From Nonlabens arenilitoris (GTDB taxonomy: Bacteria; Bacteroidota; Bacteroidia; Flavobacteriales; Flavobacteriaceae), in assembly GCF_002954765.1 (NCBI RefSeq), contig NZ_MTPW01000001.1, forward strand, positions 2,989,501 to 3,053,500: DNA of 64,000 nucleotides, in the 5' to 3' direction. The notes beneath the pieces were generated by a model. That model was not told where the DNA came from. It worked only from the letters and a program-made list of their open reading frames with translations, and did not search any database. A program made the position numbers and the translations under genes. The stretch's first letter is position 1. Each line of letters opens with the position of its first letter. Below, one piece after another: positions 36,423-44,343 of the stretch.

Positions 36423-36463
36423 TTTGGTAGTAAAAATGGTGGTTTTAGTAAAAAACAAGGTTT
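36423..36463 (-). promoter_or_regulatory. 41-bp putative AraC operator, copy A
   Basis: Begins TTTGGTAG and ends AAGGTTT (plus-strand reading). 35 of 41 bases equal those of 38496-38536 without gaps. AGTAAAAA occurs twice, 18 bases apart, suggesting two half-sites. The distance to the -7 box is 20 bases, as in copy B. Confidence 0.6.
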
Positions 36464-36486
36464 TGCTATTTTTTAAAATGAAAAAC

Positions 36487-36502
36487 GCCTCTAAAAAGAG
36501 GC
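36487..36502 (-). terminator. Hairpin terminator of the crotonase-MDR operon
   Basis: GCCTCT and AGAGGC pair around a four-base loop, followed on the minus strand by GTTTTTC and further T-rich sequence. Confidence 0.72.
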
Positions 36503-36554
36503 ATTCAACACTATTAATTTACCATAAGGATACATTGCAAATCCTTATTTGTTT

Positions 36555-37538
36555 TTAGTTCTCAACGACTATTTTACCAATAGCTTTTCCGCTTTGTAAA
36601 TGTGTGTAAGCATCACCAACTTCTTCTAACGAAAACTTGTTTTCATCTACTATTGGCGTTAAATGTCCTTCGTTAGAAATTTCAGCTAAACGCTCTAAAA
36701 TATTTCCGTGTACATCTCTTTTAAAATTGTGCAACATCGGTATTAGCATAAATACCACGTGTAATGATGCTCCTTTAAAGTGCAATGGCGTTAAATCTAA
36801 TTCAGATAACGACACCGTAGTAGAAATGTGTCCGTTTAAGGCAACCGCTTCAATAGAATTGGTCAGGTTTGCACCACCAACAGTATCAAAAACCACATCA
36901 AAACCACCATCGGTATATTTTGCAGTATAATCGGCTACTTTTTCAGTTTTAAAATCGATAAAAGTTACGCCAAATTTTTCAACAATAGCTTTTTGATTAT
37001 CACCAGTACCTGTAGCAAAAACTTCTGCTCCAAAATACTTTGCTAACTGCACCGCTAAATGACCAACACCACCGGAACCACCGTGTACCAATACTTTCTG
37101 ACCTGCTATTACGCCTGCTCTTGTTAAACCCTCGTAAGCTGTAATTCCTACTAATGGTAAAGCTGCAGTTTCTCGCATAGTTAAGTCTTTTGGTTTGTGC
37201 GCTACAAGGTTGCTATCCGCTACAATATATTCAGTTAGGGTTCCTGGTAAATCGGCTAATCCGCCAGCACAACCGTATACTTCATCTCCAACTTTATATC
37301 CCTCTACTCCTTCTCCAACAGCTTCTACTGTTCCAGAGAAATCCATACCTAATAAGGCAGGTGTAGCTGGCGATAATGGTAAATCGGTTCCCATATTCTT
37401 AATCATAGTGTCAATAGTATTTACACTAGATGCTGCTATTTTTACCAATACGTGATTTGCTTTTACTGCAGGTTTTTCTATTTCTGATACTTCGAAATTT
37501 CCGTTTTCTCCGTAGTTGTTTATAAGCATTGCTTTCAT
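36555..37538 (-). CDS. MDR-family NADP-dependent oxidoreductase (quinone reductase-like)
   Basis: 327 aa zinc-free medium-chain dehydrogenase. GroES-like N-terminal domain with LGMDFSGTVEAVGEGV (about 64-79), then a Rossmann domain with VLVHGGSGGVGHLAVQLAK (about 144-162). The Cys/His ligands for structural and catalytic zinc are missing, as in quinone oxidoreductases and enone reductases. It probably reduces an activated double bond or quinone with NADPH. It is second in an operon with the crotonase, 40 bases apart, ending at the hairpin 36487-36502. Confidence 0.9.
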   Translation of the reverse strand: MKAMLINNYGENGNFEVSEIEKPAVKANHVLVKIAASSVNTIDTMIKNMGTDLPLSPATPALLGMDFSGTVEAVGEGVEGYKVGDEVYGCAGGLADLPGTLTEYIVADSNLVAHKPKDLTMRETAALPLVGITAYEGLTRAGVIAGQKVLVHGGSGGVGHLAVQLAKYFGAEVFATGTGDNQKAIVEKFGVTFIDFKTEKVADYTAKYTDGGFDVVFDTVGGANLTNSIEAVALNGHISTTVSLSELDLTPLHFKGASLHVVFMLIPMLHNFKRDVHGNILERLAEISNEGHLTPIVDENKFSLEEVGDAYTHLQSGKAIGKIVVEN

Positions 37539-37578
37539 ATCTAATCTTCTTTTTTATTTAATAATAATTCTTGTTTTA

Positions 37579-38424
37579 TTAATTTACTTCTTGAATATCC
37601 ATCACCATTTGTTCCCAATTCTTTTGGTTGTTATGGTCAAACTGAGCGCCATTCTCATCGGCATAGGTGAATCTTTTTATGGCTGGTGTTCTACTTGTAG
37701 CCTGAAATAATTGGTAGGCTTCTTCTTTTAAAGCTTCCATTATTGGCAAGTCTATAGACGCATATACCGCGCGTTTGCTAGCTGCAATAGAGTCTGCCGG
37801 AAATTTAGAAATGCGCTCTGCCAAAGCATCTACATAAGGCCCTATTTCATCTGCATCTAATGCTTTGTTAATAGTTCCGAACTTTTCAGCTTCGTCTGCA
37901 TCCCAATCTCTAGCTCCTAAGATAATTTCCAGTGCTTTTCCAAGTCCTGTTTGTCTTGCCATACGTGAAGCGCCACCACCACATGGTAAAATGCCCATAC
38001 CTACTTCCATTTGCATAAATTTGGCTTTACCTCTTGCTGCAAAACGCATATCTAGTGCCAATGCCATTTCGTGACCGCCACCACGTGCAAAACCTTCAAT
38101 TTTTGCAATAGTTGCTTGTGGTACGTTGCTTAATCTTTCTAATACAGCTTGTAAGTCTAATAACTGTACTTCGTTTCTTGGTACCGCTTCTGTAGACATA
38201 TCCCTAAGTAAGTTGGTATCATAATGACATACCCAATATCCTGGATTTGAAGATTCAAAAACAACGACTTTTACGCTTCTATCGCGCTCTAATCGTAAAC
38301 ATAGACTGCTTAAATCGGCAAGCATTTCTTGCCCTTGTACGTTTACAGGACCAAAGTTGATAGTCACTGTTAAAATTTCTCCTTTTTGTTCTGCCGTAAA
38401 TGTTTGAAAATTCTTGTATTCCAT
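37579..38424 (-). CDS. Enoyl-CoA hydratase/isomerase (crotonase) family protein
   Basis: 281 aa crotonase fold. The oxyanion-hole segments are PGYWVCHYDT (near residue 60) and IEGFARGGGHEMALALD (about 106-122); the following MEVGMGILPCGGGASRMAR (about 138-156) is the active-site helix region with one Glu. The family acts on acyl-CoA thioesters (hydration, isomerisation, hydrolysis). It begins an operon with an MDR reductase and is preceded by a TAAATTTG box plus the 41-bp element, directly downstream of the AraC gene. Confidence 0.88.
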   Translation of the reverse strand: MEYKNFQTFTAEQKGEILTVTINFGPVNVQGQEMLADLSSLCLRLERDRSVKVVVFESSNPGYWVCHYDTNLLRDMSTEAVPRNEVQLLDLQAVLERLSNVPQATIAKIEGFARGGGHEMALALDMRFAARGKAKFMQMEVGMGILPCGGGASRMARQTGLGKALEIILGARDWDADEAEKFGTINKALDADEIGPYVDALAERISKFPADSIAASKRAVYASIDLPIMEALKEEAYQLFQATSRTPAIKRFTYADENGAQFDHNNQKNWEQMVMDIQEVN

Positions 38425-38467
38425 GGTATCCTATTTTGAGTTGTTAGTGTATATATTAATTACACTG

Positions 38468-38475
38468 CAAATTTA
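38468..38475 (-). promoter_or_regulatory. -7 promoter box TAAATTTG for the crotonase operon
   Basis: TAnnTTTG match on the minus strand, exactly 20 bases downstream of the 41-bp element, the same geometry as at 36395. Confidence 0.6.
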
Positions 38476-38495
38476 AAATAGGAACCAAGCTTTGT

Positions 38496-38536
38496 TTTGG
38501 TAGAAAACAAAGTGGTATTAGTAAAAAATAAGGTTT
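38496..38536 (-). promoter_or_regulatory. 41-bp putative AraC operator, copy B
   Basis: Gap-free alignment with copy A shows six differences in 41 positions. It lies 12 bases past the end of the AraC-family gene, covers the expected -33 region and its upstream side, and fits a class II activator site. Confidence 0.6.
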
Positions 38537-38547
38537 CTGGTAGATAC

Positions 38548-39408
38548 TTAGACTAGATTGGCCTTAAATGCACTTAGACTAATGCCACGATAGGTTTTAA
38601 AGATCTTGTTTAAGTGGCTAGAATCTGTAAAACCGAGCTCTGCTGCAATTTCGGAATCTTGTGCATCGGTATACTTTAATCGAGTCTCTACCAATTTTAA
38701 TTTGTAATTGATAATGTACTTTTTTAATGACACATCCGTGTGTTTTTTGAAGTACTCACTGATATAATTATCGGCCATATGAAACTCATTGGCCAAACGT
38801 TTAGTCGTTAACACTTCAGTATTATAAATGTTGGAATGAATGTAATTAATGATTTGCTGAATTTTGGAGGACTTAACTTCCTTTACTTCAGAAGTATTTA
38901 AATATTGAATATTACGTGCAATTAAATGCAGAATTACGGACAATGAATTTTGAATGATAAAAATATCGTGGGATGTTTTATTTAAATACTCGGCAGCAAC
39001 CATATTTGTGAGCGATATAAGATGCGTTTTATCCAAAGCCGTTTCAAACTGCATTTCTCGCAGTTGATGGCTTTCACTGTTCAAGATTTCTTCGATTTTA
39101 CGAAACCAATCGTTAACAGGTAATGTTTCATTTTGCGACGTTGTATTTCTAAAAAAACTTTTTAAAAACTTAATGGCTACCGTAGAAGTTTCTGTTTCTG
39201 GATTTAGGACATAAATATCATCTGGGATAAACACAAAAATACTATTGGCTGTATAATTTACTGTTTGTCCATTAATTTTTATGGTTCCTGAACCTTCTTC
39301 GAAATAGACGATTTCAAAAAAACGAATGGTTGTGTACTGACAAAACTCAAAAAATGTTTGGCTTTTATATTGCGCAATCACAATGTTTTCAATAATCGTT
39401 CTAGCCAT
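38548..39408 (-). CDS. AraC-family transcriptional regulator
   Basis: 286 aa. The N-terminal cupin-like sensor (IVYFEEGSGTIKINGQTV, about 33-50) is followed by a C-terminal pair of helix-turn-helix motifs: LTTKRLANEFHMADNYISEYFKKH and SEIAAELGFTDSSHLNKIFKTY (about 257-278), the AraC signature. It probably activates the two nearby promoters that carry the 41-bp element: crotonase-MDR and 2OG oxygenase (with the SDR). The inducer is unknown. It has no copy of the element at its own 5' side, so autoregulation through that element is not suggested. Confidence 0.92.
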   Translation of the reverse strand: MARTIIENIVIAQYKSQTFFEFCQYTTIRFFEIVYFEEGSGTIKINGQTVNYTANSIFVFIPDDIYVLNPETETSTVAIKFLKSFFRNTTSQNETLPVNDWFRKIEEILNSESHQLREMQFETALDKTHLISLTNMVAAEYLNKTSHDIFIIQNSLSVILHLIARNIQYLNTSEVKEVKSSKIQQIINYIHSNIYNTEVLTTKRLANEFHMADNYISEYFKKHTDVSLKKYIINYKLKLVETRLKYTDAQDSEIAAELGFTDSSHLNKIFKTYRGISLSAFKANLV

Positions 39409-39442
39409 CTTTTTTTATAAAGTTACAAAATATATAAAATAG

Positions 39443-39468
39443 AAAAAGCCACAAGACTGTGACTTTTT
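39443..39468 (-). terminator. Hairpin terminator after the DUF4437 gene
   Basis: AAAAAGCCACA pairs with TGTGACTTTTT (one mismatch) around a four-base loop. Confidence 0.7.
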
Positions 39469-39510
39469 CCTGCGATTAATCAATTATTAGGGATTCAACT
39501 ATTAATCAAA

Positions 39511-40350
39511 TTATTTTGAAGTCACTTTGTAGTTTCCGTTACTTCTAATATAAATAACCGTTTCTTTTTCTGCTGAAATGATTGACGTTGCCTTTTCTTT
39601 TGCACCAAAATAAGAACCTGGTTCCAATATAGTTTCATCATCTTTTCTAGAAAATTGATGAGTGACTTCCCCAGAAATAACTACCGCTCTAAAATTTGTA
39701 CTTAAATTTTTAATCTTTCCCTTAAAACCAGCTGGTAATTTTATTAAAGTAGCACGCAATTGATTTTTTTCATGACTTCCCCATAAAAAAGCGGTTTCTA
39801 CATCACTTTTTTCTGAAACCCATTCAATATCGTTAGCATTTAACCAAACCAGATTGGATTCATCAACATTAATAGGTTGTTCACCATTATCAAAAGCTTC
39901 TGATGTAGGTTGTACTAAGTATGGTCCTTCTTGAATATCTAAAAAAGCCATATTCTCTTCACCATCAGCAGCTGTAATATGCGCCTCTCCTGCTGGTTGT
40001 TGCCAATAAGAACCTGCTGGCAACCATTGTTTCTCAGCGTTTTCATCATCATTATGCAATAAACCATTAATGACCACACCACGATACGTAATGTTGTGAA
40101 TGTGTGGTGGCGAGGAAAACCCTTTATTGAATTTCACTAGAAAACCTGCTGGTTCATTTTTAGTTCTGTCTCCCCATAATTTTCCAGCTGCAGGACTTTT
40201 ATCACCTCGTAACGGATTTAGCCAACCCCATACAACGTTATCTGCTGTGACTACTTCGTTTATAGATTTAATATCGTCTGTTGTTGGCGTTTGTGCTTTA
40301 ACATATGTTACTATCACAAATACTAACAGAAAAAAACAACTTTTTCTCAT
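39511..40350 (-). CDS. Secreted DUF4437-type bicupin protein
   Basis: 279 aa from the ATG at 40350, giving the signal peptide [19 protein letters not shown]; the longer frame to 40374 adds eight residues. Two cupin-like modules are visible: [20 protein letters not shown] with [17 protein letters not shown] (about 85-140), and a second set [27 protein letters not shown] with [11 protein letters not shown] (about 210-260). The metal-type His residues are intact only in the first. This is the DUF4437 layout, of unknown function. It is 27 bases downstream of a nitroreductase gene and probably cotranscribed. Confidence 0.82.
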   Translation of the reverse strand: MRKSCFFLLVFVIVTYVKAQTPTTDDIKSINEVVTADNVVWGWLNPLRGDKSPAAGKLWGDRTKNEPAGFLVKFNKGFSSPPHIHNITYRGVVINGLLHNDDENAEKQWLPAGSYWQQPAGEAHITAADGEENMAFLDIQEGPYLVQPTSEAFDNGEQPINVDESNLVWLNANDIEWVSEKSDVETAFLWGSHEKNQLRATLIKLPAGFKGKIKNLSTNFRAVVISGEVTHQFSRKDDETILEPGSYFGAKEKATSIISAEKETVIYIRSNGNYKVTSK

Positions 40351-40377
40351 GGTATAAAGACTAAAATTAAGCACTAG

Positions 40378-41037
40378 TTAAAGCACCGTAAAAATTTCAC
40401 TTTCTGGTAATCTAGCCTTAGGAGTTTTATCTGTGGTATTGAAATCAGATTCGGCTCTATAGCCTATAGAAACAGCTACTAAAGCGGTAAATCCTTTCTC
40501 TCTTAACCCAAATTCTTCATCTAATGCTTTTACATCAATACCTTCCATGGGTGTAGCGTCTATTCCTAAGCTTGCAACACCTAATAAAAAACTACCGATG
40601 TTAAGGTAAACTTGTTTTTCCATCCAGTGTTGTTGATCTTTTAAATCGTACTTATGAATACCTGCAAAGGTTTTAACAGCTCCTAGAAATCCGTTTTTTA
40701 TGTCCTCATTTGGAAACCTTCCATTTTTATCTTCTGTGTCTGCAATATGCTGGTAATACTCATCATCTGCATCTGTTTTTACACAAAATAAAACAACTGC
40801 TGAAGCATTGGATACTTTAGGCTCATTAAAATGAAAGAAACCTTGTGTACCCTTTGCCATACGTGCTTTACCTTCTTCAGTTTCAGCAATTATAAAATGC
40901 CAAGGTTGAAGATTTACACTTGATGGACTCATCCTTAACAAGTTCTTAACCTCTACCATATCTGATTCAGATATTTTCTTGGTTTTATCGTATTCCTTTG
41001 TGGTGTATCTCCAGTTTAATATTTCTTTTAAATTCAT
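40378..41037 (-). CDS. NfsB-like NAD(P)H nitroreductase
   Basis: 219 aa. WRYTTKEYDKTKKI (about 9-22), LLRMSPSSVNLQPWHFIIAE (about 33-52) and the C-terminal VAVSIGYRAESD follow the oxygen-insensitive nitroreductase NfsB/dihydropteridine reductase pattern with FMN-binding Arg/Lys and Ser-rich loop. Likely reduces quinones or nitro compounds. It is first of a two-gene unit with the DUF4437 protein. Two TACTTTTG boxes lie 34 and 48 bases upstream. Confidence 0.9.
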   Translation of the reverse strand: MNLKEILNWRYTTKEYDKTKKISESDMVEVKNLLRMSPSSVNLQPWHFIIAETEEGKARMAKGTQGFFHFNEPKVSNASAVVLFCVKTDADDEYYQHIADTEDKNGRFPNEDIKNGFLGAVKTFAGIHKYDLKDQQHWMEKQVYLNIGSFLLGVASLGIDATPMEGIDVKALDEEFGLREKGFTALVAVSIGYRAESDFNTTDKTPKARLPESEIFTVL

Positions 41038-41070
41038 CTGTTATTTTTTAATTGATTAAAATCATACTAT

Positions 41071-41092
41071 CAAAAGTATAGTGACAAAAGTA
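41071..41092 (-). promoter_or_regulatory. Tandem -7-like boxes TACTTTTG upstream of the nitroreductase
   Basis: Two exact TACTTTTG copies on the minus strand (41071-41078 and 41085-41092), 14 bases apart, either two start sites or a direct-repeat operator. Confidence 0.5.
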
Positions 41093-41434
41093 TCTATAGT
41101 ATACCTTACACACAATAACGGTCATAAATGATAGTACTATTTCAATAATGATAATATACAGTAACAGTCTGTAAAGCAATAACCTATCAAATAATTAAAA
41201 TTTTCACAAAAGCTTAAAATTGTATTTTACATACTATAAATAAACGACCACTTTTTTAATGTAGATAACTGTGTATCTATGTCTATTAATTTGACTTAAT
41301 ATTGATAGTTTAAAGATTTTTTATCCATCTATCAAGACCAGTATCTATATAAAATGCTTTCTGCAATCCCATATTATTGATATACTTTTGAAGATTGGCT
41401 ATAAATCGATATACCTCACATTCAGAATCTAAAA
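41093..41434. other. Gap with little content apart from an ORF remnant
   Basis: AT-rich, without a hairpin terminator or another promoter box that could be recognised. Its right end contains the minus-strand remnant at 41310-41441. Confidence 0.4.
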
Positions 41435-41441
41435 ATGATAC
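41310..41441 (-). pseudogene. Start-less ORF remnant, possibly a rhodanese C-terminus
   Basis: Minus-strand frame of 43 codons plus TAA, opening directly after a TAG: VSFLDSECEVYRFIANL... to ...FYIDTGLDRWIKNL. The order (Cys in a strand-loop, helix, GLQKAFYIDTGLDRW) recalls the end of rhodanese domains (C...R...L...G..vy.l.GG...W), but the active-site loop is not typical. There is no start codon and it overlaps the 5' end of the ThiE-like gene, so it is presumably a decayed fragment. Confidence 0.3.
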
Positions 41442-42067
41442 CTAAACTTCATTACATATCACAAGCTGCAACCACCGCACTTCACCTAGAAAACATTCAA
41501 AAAGCTTGTAGTTCAGGAGCCGAATTAATACAACTGGATCTCGAGCACATTTTGGAAAATGAACGAATTACACTAGCCACAGAGGTTCTTAAAATCACCT
41601 CTCATTTTCAGACTAGACTAATCATCAGGTCCTATTATAAAATTGCTATAGAACTTAAGTTAGATGGTGTCTACCTCTTACCTACTGACTCTAGTCCTAC
41701 TCATGTACGCGAGCAATTACATAGCTGGCAATCCATTGGTGCCGCAGCACATCATCTGCAAGACTGCGAGGATTTGATAAATAGTGGTGTTGATTATATA
41801 GCACTAGGACCATTTAAAAATTCTACAAATGATTCTATCAAAGCTTTAGATCTTACAGCATATTCAGTTATCATAGAAACATTAAAAACAGAGACACCTC
41901 TACTCGCTTATGGCGACATTACTGCGGCCGATGTAAATAGTTTGCTACATACAGGTATCTCTGGACTTGTTGTATCACAAGCCATACAACAAGATTTCAA
42001 TAGCATTAAAACCTTTAATCAACTTCTAGGTGCCTCATCGACAGGTGAAATGCGACATACTTTTTAA
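41435..42067 (+). CDS. Divergent thiamine phosphate synthase-like (TenI/ThiE) protein
   Basis: 210 aa TIM-barrel of the ThiE/TenI type. The pieces ELIQLDLEHIL, KLDGVYLLPTDS, SIGAAAHHLQD, SGVDYIALGPFKNSTND and PLLAYGDITAADV correspond in order to QLR.K, ..dGvHlgq.D, iG.S.h, gadYig.Gp.f.T.TK and iaiGGI. The HLGQED and TK elements are altered, so substrate binding differs from housekeeping ThiE and it may be a TenI-like or salvage relative. No other thiamine gene is adjacent. Confidence 0.75.
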   Translation: MIPKLHYISQAATTALHLENIQKACSSGAELIQLDLEHILENERITLATEVLKITSHFQTRLIIRSYYKIAIELKLDGVYLLPTDSSPTHVREQLHSWQSIGAAAHHLQDCEDLINSGVDYIALGPFKNSTNDSIKALDLTAYSVIIETLKTETPLLAYGDITAADVNSLLHTGISGLVVSQAIQQDFNSIKTFNQLLGASSTGEMRHTF

Positions 42068-42136
42068 TATCAATGCCATAGTACGATTGCATATACATAT
42101 TGTGATTTTATTTAACTTGCATTAAAATCCTGCCAC

Positions 42137-42742
42137 ATGAAAAAAATTACTTTTATTATAGGAATCATCATACTTTGTGCCGCCTGTTCTTCTACAAAAA
42201 TGACCACTTCAAAATGGTTATCTGCCGATTTTAATAACCAGTCTACCGATAAAGTTTTAATCTATGCCAGTACACCAGATATCGTACTACAAAAAGAATT
42301 TGAAAATGAGACAGCACAGGTTTTATCAGATCTAGACATTACTACCTTTAAAATGCATGATACCTTTCCAGACGTAATCTATAAAGAAGAGAGAACACAA
42401 GAAGAAATTACCGCTTTTCTAAAAGATTGTAAAGAAAAGCAGATCAACAAAATACTCTTTGCCTCAAAAAAGTCCCAAACTGTAGATACTGTTATGAGTA
42501 AATCCTTGCATAACTATATGAACGATTTACAAGCATTAAGTATTGAAGGTTATCAGGACGATCTAGTATATGAGACCGATCAAGTAACGACCTATGTTAT
42601 TGAGGCAGCCGTTTATGATATCAATAAATTAGAAAAGGATGCACCTATTGCTACCACTAGCATCACTGCCATGAATCCCAAATCATTAGACGATATCAAA
42701 ACACGCTTACTTAAATCTATTAAGAAAATTTTCAAAAGATAA
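42137..42742 (+). CDS. Hypothetical lipoprotein, 201 aa
   Basis: Lipoprotein signal MKKITFIIGIIILCAACSS with Cys17. The mature protein is mixed alpha/beta with a strand KVLIYASTPDIVLQKEFENE near its start and two longer helical or charged stretches. No family recognised. It may be inserted in the outer membrane facing the periplasm. Monocistronic, no promoter box seen. Confidence 0.65.
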   Translation: MKKITFIIGIIILCAACSSTKMTTSKWLSADFNNQSTDKVLIYASTPDIVLQKEFENETAQVLSDLDITTFKMHDTFPDVIYKEERTQEEITAFLKDCKEKQINKILFASKKSQTVDTVMSKSLHNYMNDLQALSIEGYQDDLVYETDQVTTYVIEAAVYDINKLEKDAPIATTSITAMNPKSLDDIKTRLLKSIKKIFKR

Positions 42743-42774
42743 TCTTTAATCATAGGTAGCCATTGATAATATTA

Positions 42775-42854
42775 TGGCGTTTCCCTATCGGGTCAGGCTT
42801 TTCACTATATCTTTTGCTCCATCGCAAAAGGATGCCGTTACAATCCTTAACGCA
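42775..42854. repeat. Flavobacterial structured repeat element (REP-like)
   Basis: Begins GGCGTTTCCCTATCGGGTC and ends CAATCCTTAACGC. GCGTT at one end and AACGC at the other form short outer inverted repeats; an inner stem pairs ATCTTTTGC with GCAAAAGGAT. Elements with this 'GCGTT-CCC...GGGTCGGGCTTT...CTTTTGC-GCAAAAGGAT...AACGC' outline recur in many flavobacterial genomes (from memory, no citation). Only one copy was noticed here. Confidence 0.6.
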
Positions 42855-42885
42855 GCACTATTGACTAATTGAAGTAAACTTTTAT

Positions 42886-42893
42886 TATCTTTT
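42886..42893 (+). promoter_or_regulatory. Probable -7 box TATCTTTT
   Basis: One mismatch to TAnnTTTG, 12 bases before the ATG of the thioredoxin-like gene; TTG lies 22 bases upstream at 42861. Confidence 0.4.
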
Positions 42894-42905
42894 TATATTA
42901 TAAAA

Positions 42906-43343
42906 ATGAACTCTTCCATAGCATCTATAGTTGTTAAAGACCTTGATTTAAATCCTGTCGATTTAATCCAGCAGCACTCTGGTAAGGCACAACTATTACT
43001 TATTTATAATAATGACTGTATGGGCTGCACTGGTCGTGCCATACCACTCGCCTATGAATTTCAGTTACAATTTCCCGATATTGAAGTAGCCGCTATACAT
43101 AGTGACTTTACAAATCGCGAAGGCAACAAAGAGAATATTAAAGCAATTTTCACCAGTGGTGAGATCCCATTTCCTATTTACATCGACCAGCATCATCAGG
43201 TATATGACCAGTTTAAAGCAGAAGGCACACCACAATGGCTCTTAATCACCGCAAATGGTGAGCTTTACCGCTCTATTTTCGGTTCTCAAGACAATGCCAA
43301 AAATCGTTTGTTTTATGCGCTAGAAAGTTTGGTAAATGAGTAG
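42906..43343 (+). CDS. Thioredoxin-like (TlpA/AhpC-TSA-like) protein with CxxC
   Basis: 145 aa with no signal peptide. After a first strand LLLIYNNDCMGCTGRAIPLA, the redox pair CMGC (about residues 38-41) opens a helix as in thioredoxin folds; a cis-Pro-like GTPQWLLI (about 112-119) and GELYRSIFGS finish the fold. Probably a cytoplasmic thiol-disulfide oxidoreductase or peroxiredoxin-like protein; the partner is unknown. It follows directly on the structured repeat. Confidence 0.8.
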   Translation: MNSSIASIVVKDLDLNPVDLIQQHSGKAQLLLIYNNDCMGCTGRAIPLAYEFQLQFPDIEVAAIHSDFTNREGNKENIKAIFTSGEIPFPIYIDQHHQVYDQFKAEGTPQWLLITANGELYRSIFGSQDNAKNRLFYALESLVNE

Positions 43344-43362
43344 TACGCTTTGTTTTAAACTT

Positions 43363-43378
43363 CCTTTTCGCGCAAGCG
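43363..43378. repeat. Degenerate palindrome copy
   Basis: CCTTTTCGCGCAAGCG keeps the TCGCG core but differs in three positions; probably a decayed copy 20 bases after the thioredoxin-like gene. Confidence 0.4.
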
Positions 43379-43509
43379 GAACTGTAGAGAACAAAGAACT
43401 TTAAAAAAATAAATCACCTAAACCACTAGGCTTAAACCACCTAAAAACAATCACTTCAAATTGTGAATATCTATTCAGTTTATTGAAGATTTGAGTTGTT
43501 TTGCTAGGC

Positions 43510-43517
43510 TATATTTG
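43510..43517 (+). promoter_or_regulatory. -7 promoter box TATATTTG with upstream TTTG
   Basis: Exact TAnnTTTG match; a TTTG 16 bases upstream can serve as -33 element. ATG follows 20 bases later. Confidence 0.65.
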
Positions 43518-43537
43518 GCACCCTAAAAACAAAAAAG

Positions 43538-44104
43538 ATGAGCGCAACCTGGTACGAATGTAAAGTGAAATATAGAAAATTTGATGAAGCGTCAGGCACA
43601 CAAAAAATTAAAACAGAACCATTTCTAGTAGATGCTATTTCATATACCGAGGCAGAAAGCAGAATCACTCAAGAAATGGCTGCTTACTTGCCAGATAGTG
43701 AAGAAATTAAAATCACTAATATAAAGGTGGCAAACTTTGCCGAAATACATCCGTTTGAGAATACAGATCGATGGTTTAAATCCCGAGTATCTTTAATCGC
43801 ATTTGATGAAGAAAGCGGTAAAGAACGCAAGACTAATCTGTATCTACTAGTACAGGCTAATGATGTAAAAGAAGCTTATGATAACACAGTAAGTACCATG
43901 AAGGATACCATGGGAGAATATACTATACCTGCTATAACAGAGTCTCCTATTATGGATGTATTTCCATACTTTACAGGTGAAGATGAAGATATGGAACGCT
44001 TAAAAGCATTTGTTGCTCTTAAAGACTCTGTACCAGCAAACCACGCCATGGATGAAGATCTAGAAATGGCAGATGTTCTCGCTACAGCAGACGAAGAGGA
44101 ATAA
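43538..44104 (+). CDS. DUF4494-family protein
   Basis: 188 aa, acidic and soluble. It has an internal repeat of about 75 residues: WYECKVKYRKFDEASGTQKIKTEPFLVDA...SYTEAE (4-40) and WFKSRVSLIAFDEESGKERKTNLYLLVQAN...VKEAYD (81-118). This doubled layout is the DUF4494 family of Bacteroidota, function unknown. It carries a good promoter and a long perfect terminator, so it is expressed alone, probably strongly. Confidence 0.85.
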   Translation: MSATWYECKVKYRKFDEASGTQKIKTEPFLVDAISYTEAESRITQEMAAYLPDSEEIKITNIKVANFAEIHPFENTDRWFKSRVSLIAFDEESGKERKTNLYLLVQANDVKEAYDNTVSTMKDTMGEYTIPAITESPIMDVFPYFTGEDEDMERLKAFVALKDSVPANHAMDEDLEMADVLATADEEE

Positions 44105-44123
44105 TAATCTACTACAGTTTTAT

Positions 44124-44159
44124 AAAAGCCCAACAATCATAGATGATTGTTGGGCTTTT
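44124..44159 (+). terminator. Intrinsic terminator, 17-bp perfect stem
   Basis: AAAAGCCCAACAATCAT and ATGATTGTTGGGCTTTT pair around AG, 19 bases after the DUF4494 gene. Confidence 0.92.
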
Positions 44160-44343
44160 AAGTTTTCTAAATATAAGCTCCTACCCTTTTTCAAAATTAA
44201 TTGAGCGGTCAATGATTCAACATTCTATTAGATTTCATAAAGATTGTTAAACAGACTTTAATTGATCTAATGATGGTTAATTTTACGGCCTGTCAGCTCA
44301 ATGAGATCATTGAATTACAGCACATGGATTAAACGTTACAACT

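Noticed and set aside
34488..41037. Oxidoreductase block as a transposon or integrated phage
   Set aside because: No transposase, integrase, tRNA or flanking long repeat was found.
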